Below are positions 1 through 5,116 of a DNA stretch of 7,791 nt, in pieces. Numbering within the stretch: the stretch's first letter is position 1; every line of letters begins with the position of its first letter. The position numbers and the translations under genes were made by a program. The notes under the pieces are model-generated. The model saw only the letters and a list, made by a program, of their open reading frames with translations. It was not told the origin of the DNA and did not search any database. This DNA is from CAZPLZ01 sp964587525 (lineage in GTDB: Bacteria; Oederibacteriota; CAKKQC01), in NCBI GenBank assembly GCA_964587525.1, contig CAZPLZ010000157.1:1-7791 (forward strand), given 5' to 3'.

Positions 1-67
1 CAAGGAACCTCATTCTGTATTCGAAGTTATCCTTCGGACTCTCAAGAGCCCTCGTCTCGGAAGTTCA
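1..67. other. left edge, no supported gene
   Basis: I find no gene here that I can defend. One plus-strand frame (from base 2) stays open through hairpin A to a TAG near 113-115, so the tail of an upstream gene that runs into the repeat is possible. The stretch is too short and too unlike any family I know to call. A small inverted repeat (CTCTCAAGAG, about 42-51) has no U-tract after it and is not a convincing terminator. Confidence 0.3.
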
Positions 68-110
68 CCCCCCTCATCCTGTCCTTCTCCCCCCGAAGGG
101 GGGAGAAGGA
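68..110 (+). repeat. G/C-run palindromic repeat, copy A
   Basis: Bases 82-94 and 98-110 form a perfect 13-bp stem around a three-base GAA loop. The stem ends in runs of six C and six G. A 13-base outer box, CCCCCCTCATCCT, lies at 68-80. The same box-plus-hairpin architecture recurs in opposite orientation at 149-192 and 6033-6090, so this is a dispersed repeat family of the REP/BIME kind and not only a local hairpin. No U-run follows, so intrinsic termination is not its obvious role. Mobilisation by a RAYT-type transposase encoded elsewhere would be typical of such repeats, but is inferred. Confidence 0.75.
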
Positions 111-148
111 ACCGGTAGTTGTATAGAAGTAAGGCATCTAGACTGATA

Positions 149-192
149 TTCCCTCTCCCCCCCAAAGGGGGGAGAGGGGAGGGTGAGGGGGG
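149..192 (-). repeat. G/C-run palindromic repeat, copy B (inverted)
   Basis: Bases 151-162 pair with 167-178 in a 12-bp stem around a CAAA loop, with T150-G179 and T149-A180 extending it. The outer box at 180-192 is the reverse complement of copy A's box with one mismatch. Copies A and B therefore face each other 38 bases apart and resemble a two-unit BIME. Copy A's left arm could also pair with copy B's right arm to make one larger cruciform. The outer box runs directly into the ribosome-binding region of the kinase gene. Confidence 0.75.
185..190 (+). promoter_or_regulatory. ribosome-binding site inside repeat B
   Basis: GAGGGG lies five bases before the GTG at 196 and is part of the outer box of repeat copy B. 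It supports the GTG at 196 as start. An in-frame TGA at 184-186 rules out any earlier start. Confidence 0.6.
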
Positions 193-195
193 AGA

Positions 196-1134
196 GTGAA
201 ATCAGTGATCGCCGGAGTGGATATGGGTGCCACCAAGACGGCGGTGGCGCTGGCCACGGTCAAAGGCCGCCTGCTGGCCGAGTGCCGGTACGCCACGCCA
301 CAGTCTTTGCCAAAAGCCGCCATCGCCGTGCTCATCGCGCACCTTAAGGCGCTGTTGCAACGCCGGCGCCTTCAGGTCTCATCTCTGCGCGCGATCGGGG
401 TCGGGGTGCCTGGGGTCTGCGATCCGCGCCGGGGGGTGGTGGTCTGGGTGCGGAATCTTAAAGGCTGGCGCCGGGTTCCGCTGGCGCGCGCGCTGCGCAC
501 CTGGGCGCGGTGCCCCGTCGAGCTGGCGAACGACGGCGATATGGCGGCGCTCGGCGAGAGGTGGCGAGGCGCCGGCCGGGGTTGTTCGCACCTGGTGACC
601 CTGACCGTCGGCACCGGCATCGGCGGCGGGGTCATCGCGAACGGACAGTTAGTGCGGGGCGCCAGTTATGTCGCGGGCGCCGTGGGGTGGATGCGGGTGC
701 ACCCTTCGACAGGGCTCAGGGCCAGCGGCGGGCGCCTGGAAGACCTCGCCTCGGGCATGGCGATCCTCAGGCGGTTCTTGAGAGTTTCCCGAACTCGTCA
801 GCTCCTGGGTCTTCCGGCAACCACGGAGCGCATCTGCCGCGCGGCTTCGGCGGGTCACCCGTTGGCCCGAAGGGTGGTGCGCGAGGCCGCTGAGGCGCTG
901 GGGATCGCCGCCGTTAACCTGGTCAATGCGCTTAACCCGCAGGCCGTGGTGTTCGGGGGAGGCGTGATGGACAGCGCGGGGAAGCTCATGCTGCCAGTGA
1001 TCCGGCAGGCGGTGCGGCGGCACGCCCTGCCCATGGCGGCCCGGCACGTGCGCGTGCTGCTCTCTCCCCTTGGCAGCCGCGCGGGACTGCTTGGGGCCGT
1101 GCACACGGCTCAAAAAATGGCTGTGGTACATTAG
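196..1134 (+). CDS. ROK-family sugar kinase, zinc motif lost
   Basis: This is a cytoplasmic sugar kinase of the ROK family (312 residues, normal length), expected to transfer phosphate from ATP to a hexose or amino sugar. The N-terminal phosphate loop is GVDMGATKT (7-15). The catalytic Asp is retained as D113 in the block at 111-120, followed by the GTGIGGG loop (139-145). The C-terminal half has the usual LVNALNP and VVFGGGV strands and a final AGLLGAV. Two family hallmarks are missing. The zinc-binding His of the usual GEIGH block is W165, and none of the cysteines of the CxCGxxGCxE motif is present; the region reads PSTGLRASGGRLEDLASG (170-187). Part of it is encoded by a repeat-like sequence at 702-721. 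It is the first gene of the operon, eight bases before the isomerase. No helix-turn-helix domain precedes it, so it is a kinase type and not a ROK repressor. The substrate is unknown. Confidence 0.85.
   Translation: MKSVIAGVDMGATKTAVALATVKGRLLAECRYATPQSLPKAAIAVLIAHLKALLQRRRLQVSSLRAIGVGVPGVCDPRRGVVVWVRNLKGWRRVPLARALRTWARCPVELANDGDMAALGERWRGAGRGCSHLVTLTVGTGIGGGVIANGQLVRGASYVAGAVGWMRVHPSTGLRASGGRLEDLASGMAILRRFLRVSRTRQLLGLPATTERICRAASAGHPLARRVVREAAEALGIAAVNLVNALNPQAVVFGGGVMDSAGKLMLPVIRQAVRRHALPMAARHVRVLLSPLGSRAGLLGAVHTAQKMAVVH
702..721. repeat. CCCTTCGA...AGGG repeat-like segment inside the kinase gene
   Basis: CCCTTCGACAGGGCTCAGGG closely resembles a short palindromic repeat that I recall as common in environmental bacterial genomes (core CTTCGACAGGCTCAGG). 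It shares its CCCTTCGA start and AGGG end with the intergenic element at 1971-2003. It is read in frame as residues 169-176 of the ROK kinase, exactly where the zinc-binding cysteine motif normally begins. The reading frame is intact. Chance resemblance cannot be excluded from 20 bases. Confidence 0.5.
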
Positions 1135-1142
1135 GTGGCATT

Positions 1143-1970
1143 GTGCCGACCCTGAGCGCGTTTGCGGATGAAGTCTCGCCAAACCTTGAGGAAGCCTTGG
1201 CTGTCCTCAAGGAGTGCGGCCTCAAGTGCATGGAGCTTCGCGGCCTTGACGGCGTCAATGTCATGAAACTCTCCGGCGAGCAGGTGAAAGCCGCCAGGGC
1301 CACGCTCAAACGCCTGGGCTTCACGGTCGGCTCGATCGCCACCCCCATCGGCAAGGTCCAGATCACCGACGCGTTTGAGCCGCAGGCCGGGCAGATGAAG
1401 CGGGCCATCGAGCTGGCCCAGGCGCTGAGATCTACACACATCAGGATCTTTTCCTTTTACCTGCCCAAGGACGGCGAGCCAAAACAGTGGAAGAAACAGG
1501 TTCTGGAGCGGATGGCCAAGCTCGTCCGGCAAGCCAGGGGCACCGGGATCACCGTGCTGCTTGAAAACGAGGAGGGCCTGTACGGTGACACCATTGAGCG
1601 GTGCACCGAGATCATCAAGGCCTTGAAGGCGCCGTATCTCAAGCTGGCGTATGACCCCTGCAACCTGGTCATCGTTGGGCGTAAGCCGTACACGGACAGT
1701 TTTTCCCTGGCGAGGAAATATCTCGGGTACCTGCATGTGAAAGATTGGGCCCGGGAGAGGAAAGAGATGGTCCCGGCGGGGCAGGGCGATGCCGAGTGGA
1801 AGCCGATCATCGGGGCGTTAAAGGGGATGGGCTATAACGGCACCATCGCCCTGGAGCCACATCTGTCAGCGGCCGGCCAGTTTTCCGGGTTTTCCGGGCC
1901 CGAGCTGTTCCGCAAGGCGCATCAGGCGCTGACCGAGCTTATGCGCGAGGCGGGACTCCCGATCACCTGA
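1143..1970 (+). CDS. sugar phosphate isomerase/epimerase-like TIM-barrel protein
   Basis: This is a 275-residue member of the xylose isomerase-like TIM-barrel superfamily (AP endonuclease 2/IolE/epimerase group), of usual length for single-domain members. The expected metal ligands can be placed: E141 in LLENE, D171 in AYDPCN, H198 in LHVKD and E238 in ALEPH. Their spacing matches ketose 3-epimerases and IolE/IolI-type enzymes, which bind one divalent metal and move protons or carbonyls on sugars and cyclitols. Some relatives beside Gfo/Idh/MocA enzymes act as hydratases or eliminases on 3-keto-glycosides, so either role is possible. There is no signal peptide, so it is cytoplasmic. The GTG start follows a weak GGTGG (1134-1138) and lies eight bases after the kinase stop, so the two are probably co-transcribed. 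Substrate and exact reaction are not readable. Confidence 0.85.
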   Translation: MPTLSAFADEVSPNLEEALAVLKECGLKCMELRGLDGVNVMKLSGEQVKAARATLKRLGFTVGSIATPIGKVQITDAFEPQAGQMKRAIELAQALRSTHIRIFSFYLPKDGEPKQWKKQVLERMAKLVRQARGTGITVLLENEEGLYGDTIERCTEIIKALKAPYLKLAYDPCNLVIVGRKPYTDSFSLARKYLGYLHVKDWARERKEMVPAGQGDAEWKPIIGALKGMGYNGTIALEPHLSAAGQFSGFSGPELFRKAHQALTELMREAGLPIT

Positions 1971-2003
1971 CCCTTCGAGCGGGAGCGAGTCGAACCCTGA
2001 GGG
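1971..2003. repeat. CCCTTCGA...CCTGAGGG palindromic repeat
   Basis: This 33-base element starts at the base after the isomerase stop and almost fills the gap before the next gene. Inner arms TTCGA (1974-1978) and TCGAA (1990-1994) enclose a G-rich loop; CCCT and AGGG form the outer ends. It looks like a longer variant of the element at 702-721. It breaks an otherwise tightly packed operon and could form a hairpin in the mRNA, but has no U-run. Its 3' end supplies the best ribosome-binding site for the following gene. Confidence 0.6.
1999..2003 (+). promoter_or_regulatory. ribosome-binding site at the end of the repeat; favours a CTG start
   Basis: GAGGG ends seven bases before the CTG at 2011, an ideal spacing, and belongs to the repeat at 1971-2003. 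The GTG at 2023 has only AAGATCGGC-type sequence before it and no comparable site. Confidence 0.5.
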
Positions 2004-2010
2004 CAAACTA

Positions 2011-3057
2011 CTGAAGATCGGCGTGCTGGGGTGCGGGGCGATCAGCCAGACCCATGCGCAAGCCCTGAGCCAACTGGAAGGTGTTCAGATCACCGCGGCC
2101 TCATCCCGGACCCCTGAGAAGGCCGCCCAGTTTTGCCAGCGGTGGGGCGGTGAACCTGTCGCGTCGGCCGAGGCGCTGGTCAAACGCCCCGATGTCGACG
2201 TGGTGGTGATCGGCACCCCTTCCGGCTTGCATGCTGACCAGGGGCTTCTGGCTGCTCGCGCCGGCAAACACGTGGTCGTCGAAAAGCCGATTGATGTGTC
2301 ACTGGAGAAAGCGGATGCCCTCATCGCGGGGTGCCGGAAAGCGGGGGTGGTCCTGGCGGTGATCTCCCAGTTCCGGTACCTGGACGCGGTCCGGAAGGCC
2401 AGGGAGGCGATCGCCGCCGGCCGGTTCGGGGCCCTCACCCTGGGCAGCGCGTATATCAAGTGGTACCGGCCCCAGAGCTATTACGCGAGCGCGGCGTGGC
2501 GCGGCACCTTCAAGCTGGATGGCGGCGGTTGCCTGATCAACCAGGGCATCCATGCGATTGACCAACTGCTGTATCTCTACGGCCCCGTCACCCACGTTCA
2601 AGGTTTCACGGCGACGCTTGCGCACACGATTGAGGTGGAGGACGTGGGCGTGGCGGCGTTGAAATTCAAGCACGGTGGGTTTGGCCACGTGGTGGGCACG
2701 ACCGCGGCGTACCCCGGCCAGGCCGCCCGGCTGGAGCTGCACGGCTCCCGGGGAAGCGTGATCCTGGATCTGGGCGGCCAGATCAAACTCTGGGAGTTCA
2801 GCGACGAGAAGGGGGATCCGGGCACCTTCGGGCGGACCGCGCGGGAAACCGACGGCAGCGCCGTGGGTGTGGAGGGCGCATCCGATCCGAAGGCGATCAG
2901 TGTTGAAAATCACCGGCGGCAGTTCGCGGACATCGTGGAGGCCATCCGCACGAACCGTGAGCCGGGGGTCAGCGGCGAAGAAGGCCGGAAGGCGCTCGCC
3001 CTGATCCTGGCGATCTACGCCTCGGCTCGGCAGGGCCAGGAGGTCGCCGTTGGCTGA
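2011..3057 (+). CDS. Gfo/Idh/MocA-family oxidoreductase 1
   Basis: An NAD(P)-dependent cytoplasmic dehydrogenase of the Gfo/Idh/MocA family, 348 residues from the chosen start. The N-terminal Rossmann fold has the GCGAIS nucleotide loop; the catalytic Lys is K92 in VEKP; the C-terminal sheet domain carries the GGGCLINQGIHAID block with the probable catalytic H181 and D184. Such enzymes oxidise or reduce hydroxyls on sugars, glycosides or inositols. I chose CTG at 2011 because it completes the first beta strand (KIGVLGCG) and follows a well-placed GAGGG. The first ordinary start, GTG at 2023, would remove most of that strand and give 344 residues. Residues near 270-290 form a loop that the next gene lacks. 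The gene overlaps its paralogue by eight bases, which suggests translational coupling. The substrate is unknown. Confidence 0.88.
   Translation: MKIGVLGCGAISQTHAQALSQLEGVQITAASSRTPEKAAQFCQRWGGEPVASAEALVKRPDVDVVVIGTPSGLHADQGLLAARAGKHVVVEKPIDVSLEKADALIAGCRKAGVVLAVISQFRYLDAVRKAREAIAAGRFGALTLGSAYIKWYRPQSYYASAAWRGTFKLDGGGCLINQGIHAIDQLLYLYGPVTHVQGFTATLAHTIEVEDVGVAALKFKHGGFGHVVGTTAAYPGQAARLELHGSRGSVILDLGGQIKLWEFSDEKGDPGTFGRTARETDGSAVGVEGASDPKAISVENHRRQFADIVEAIRTNREPGVSGEEGRKALALILAIYASARQGQEVAVG
3038..3044 (+). promoter_or_regulatory. strong ribosome-binding site for a TTG start
   Basis: AGGAGGT, a near-perfect Shine-Dalgarno sequence, lies five bases before the TTG at 3050, inside the end of the previous gene. 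It decides the unusual TTG start and compensates for it. Confidence 0.7.
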
Positions 3058-4054
3058 CCGTCCGGTCGGATTCGGCGTCATCGGGTGTGGCGGGATCGCC
3101 GGGACGCACGTGGCGGCGCTCTCGCAGATTCCCAGCGCCCGGGTTGTCGCGGTGGCCGATGAGGTTGAGGCCAAAGCAAAGGCCATGGGCGAAAAGCTAG
3201 CCGTGCCCTGGTTCACCGACCGGCAGGCCATGCTCAAGCGTCCAGATGTGGAGGCGGTGACCATCGCGACACCGTCCGGGCTGCACGGCCCGCTGGGCAT
3301 TGAGGCGGCTTTAGCCGGCAAGCATGTGATCACCGAGAAACCCCTTGAGGTGACGGTGGAGAAAGCCGATGCGCTGATCAGCGCCTGCCGGAAGGCCAGG
3401 GTGAAGCTCTCCATGGTCTCGCAGTTCCGCTTCCACGAAGGCATCCTCGCGATCCGGGAAGCCGTGGCCGCTGGGAAGTTTGGAAAGCTGACGCTGGGCA
3501 TGGCGTCCACCAAGTGGTATCGCGGACCGGATTACTTCACGGGGGCGTCCTGGCGGGGCACCTGGGCCATGGACGGTGGCGGCTCGCTCATGAACCAGGG
3601 GATTCACGCCGTGGACCAGTTGCTCTTCGTGATGGGCAAGGTGAAACGTGTTCAGGGGTATTACGGGACGCTGTTTCAAAAGATCGAGACCGAGGATGTG
3701 GCCGTCGGGACGCTGGAGTTTGAAAGCGGCGCGCTAGGGGTGATCGAAACGGGGACCTGCGCGTACCCGAGCCACACGGCCAAGGTCGAGGTCATGGGTT
3801 CAACCGGCACCGTGGTCTGGGAGCTGGGCGGGCGGTTCCGGCTCTGGGAGTTCAAGGATGGGGCACCTCAGCCTGAGATCCCAAAGGATGTACCCTGGCA
3901 GATGTATCACCGGCGCCAGTTCGAGGATTTTGTCGGGGCGATTGTAGACAACCGGGAGCCGCTGGTGAGCGGGGAGGAGGGCCGCCGCGCCGTGCAGGTC
4001 ATCTGTGCCCTCTACCGGTCCGCAAAGGAACGCCGCCCGATCACCTTGAGCTGA
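3050..4054 (+). CDS. Gfo/Idh/MocA-family oxidoreductase 2 (tandem paralogue)
   Basis: A second NAD(P)-dependent oxidoreductase of 334 residues with the family layout: Rossmann loop GVIGCGGIAG (9-18), K97 in TEKP, and the GGGSLMNQGIHAVD block carrying H186 and D189. It is clearly a paralogue of the preceding gene. From EKP to KWYR I count 38 identities in 63 positions without a gap, and the substrate-facing KWYR and W-RGT segments are shared. It lacks the loop seen near residues 270-290 of its partner, so the two probably act on different intermediates or in opposite directions. The TTG start is set by a strong ribosome-binding site at 3038-3044, and the eight-base overlap makes coupled translation likely. 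No signal peptide is visible, so it is cytoplasmic. The precise substrate cannot be inferred. Confidence 0.9.
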   Translation: MADRPVGFGVIGCGGIAGTHVAALSQIPSARVVAVADEVEAKAKAMGEKLAVPWFTDRQAMLKRPDVEAVTIATPSGLHGPLGIEAALAGKHVITEKPLEVTVEKADALISACRKARVKLSMVSQFRFHEGILAIREAVAAGKFGKLTLGMASTKWYRGPDYFTGASWRGTWAMDGGGSLMNQGIHAVDQLLFVMGKVKRVQGYYGTLFQKIETEDVAVGTLEFESGALGVIETGTCAYPSHTAKVEVMGSTGTVVWELGGRFRLWEFKDGAPQPEIPKDVPWQMYHRRQFEDFVGAIVDNREPLVSGEEGRRAVQVICALYRSAKERRPITLS

Positions 4055-4075
4055 GCTACAATACGCCGAGTGGCA

Positions 4076-5047
4076 ATGAAGATCGGATTCATCGGCTGCG
4101 GTGGCGTCGCTCAGTGGGCCCATTTTAAGCGGCTCGGAAAAATTCCTGATGTCGAGATTACCGCGCTGCACGACATCTCTCCAAAGCAAATGGCATCCGC
4201 TCAGAAGCGGTTTCCCGGTGCCAAGACCTACGAGAGCCCGGAAGCGCTGGCGGAGCAGTCCGGTGTGGATGCTGTCTACATCTGCCTGCCACCCATGGCG
4301 CACGGGGCGGCCGAGCTGGCCGTGGCTCGGAAAGGTCTTCCGATGTTTATCGAGAAACCCATCGCGAACACCTTGAACACCGCCCGGAAGGTCCGAGATG
4401 CGATGAGGGCGGGTGACGTCTTGTGCAGCGTTGGCTACCACTGGCGGTATTCCGACCTCACCGCCAAGGGCCGTTCCTTCCTGGCGGGCCGCAAAGTTCA
4501 ACTCGCCCTCGGATGGTGGATGGGTGGGATGCCCGGGGGCCCGGGGCACTGGTGGTTGTCGAAAGATCAATCCGGAGGACAGATCGTGGAGCAGACGACC
4601 CACATCGTAGACCTGGCCCGGTGTTATCTGGGCGAGGTGAAGCGGGTGCACGCCGCGGGGATCCGCGGTGGCCGTTCAGATAAGTCAGGCTATGACGTGG
4701 AAGACGCCTCGGTGGCCAACTTGGAATTCGAAAGCGGGACGGTCTGCAACATCGCCTCCACCTGTTTGCTGGATGGGACCGCGGGCCGGGTCGGACTGAC
4801 CCTGATCGGCGAGAAGTTCATGCTGGAGCACATGGACGGCCTTAAGATCCATCTGCCAGGGGAAGTCCAGGAGCAGCACAGCCGGGAGGACGCCTATGTA
4901 ACCGAGGACAAGGTGTTTATCGAGGCTGTCCGGACGAAGAACGCCTCCGGCATCCTCTCCACCTATGAGGACGCCTTCAAAACCCTCGCCGTGACTTTGG
5001 CGGCCAACGAATCCATGCAGACCGGCAAGGTGGTGAACGTAGAGTAG
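4076..5047 (+). CDS. Gfo/Idh/MocA-family oxidoreductase 3 (divergent)
   Basis: A third family member, 323 residues from the ATG at 4076. It begins with a clean Rossmann strand (MKIGFIGCGGVAQ) and has K94 in IEKP. In place of the GGG...NQGIH block it has SGGQIVEQTTHIVDL (166-180), with the probable catalytic H176 and D179. A Trp-rich stretch (GWWMGGMPGGPGHWW, 147-160) precedes it. That pattern belongs to a different branch of the family from the two paralogues upstream, so it likely handles another substrate or step. The ATG is preferred because GAG at 4068-4070 sits five bases upstream; an in-frame GTG at 4070 would add two residues. It follows the previous stop by 21 bases and closes the operon, its stop codon touching the long hairpin at 5047-5116. 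Confidence 0.88.
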   Translation: MKIGFIGCGGVAQWAHFKRLGKIPDVEITALHDISPKQMASAQKRFPGAKTYESPEALAEQSGVDAVYICLPPMAHGAAELAVARKGLPMFIEKPIANTLNTARKVRDAMRAGDVLCSVGYHWRYSDLTAKGRSFLAGRKVQLALGWWMGGMPGGPGHWWLSKDQSGGQIVEQTTHIVDLARCYLGEVKRVHAAGIRGGRSDKSGYDVEDASVANLEFESGTVCNIASTCLLDGTAGRVGLTLIGEKFMLEHMDGLKIHLPGEVQEQHSREDAYVTEDKVFIEAVRTKNASGILSTYEDAFKTLAVTLAANESMQTGKVVNVE

Positions 5048-5116
5048 AGGGGACGTACTTGAAATATTGAAATTCCTCGTGCAGAGGGAATTTCAATATT
5101 TCAAGTACGTTCCCTC
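5047..5116. repeat. long A/T-rich hairpin repeat between convergent genes
   Basis: Two arms (5047-5076 and 5087-5116) pair over 30 bp with a single G-T wobble, around the ten-base loop TCGTGCAGAG. The stem core is CGTACTTGAAATATTGAAA, much more A/T-rich than the surrounding genes. It lies where the plus and minus operons converge, so it may act as a bidirectional terminator or RNA-stabilising hairpin. The G/C-tipped, near-perfect palindrome also resembles RAYT-type repeats spread by Y1 transposases, which is inferred. It starts at the last base of the plus-strand stop codon and encodes the final seven residues and stop of the minus-strand acyltransferase, so it probably inserted at the junction. 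Confidence 0.8.

Noticed and set aside
82..110. Intrinsic terminator at hairpin A
   Set aside because: The stem is strong but is followed by AACCGGTAG and not by a run of T, and the same unit occurs elsewhere in other positions.
116..150. Promoter for the operon: TTGTAT (120-125) with GATATT (145-150)
   Set aside because: The spacing is 19 bases and both boxes are poor. Base composition between the repeats makes such matches likely by chance.
68..192. CRISPR array from the repeated C/G-run units
   Set aside because: There are only two units here, inverted relative to each other, with a single 38-base spacer and no cas gene. Dispersed palindromic repeats explain them better.
1131..1736. 201-codon minus-strand frame opposite the isomerase
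   Set aside because: The plus frame has all the metal-binding motifs of the isomerase; the antisense frame has none of any family.
2299..3513. 404-codon open frame on the minus strand opposite the two tandem dehydrogenases
   Set aside because: It is antisense to two genes with clear family motifs. Its protein is low in recognisable motifs, and such frames are common in GC-rich DNA with G/C third positions.
4046..4061. Internal promoter TTGAGC with TACAAT before the third dehydrogenase
   Set aside because: The boxes are only four bases apart and no alternative -35 lies at a suitable distance.
3800..4651. 283-codon open frame on the minus strand across the second and third dehydrogenases
   Set aside because: It is the antisense shadow of two well-supported genes, with a Pro/His/Arg-rich translation and no domain.
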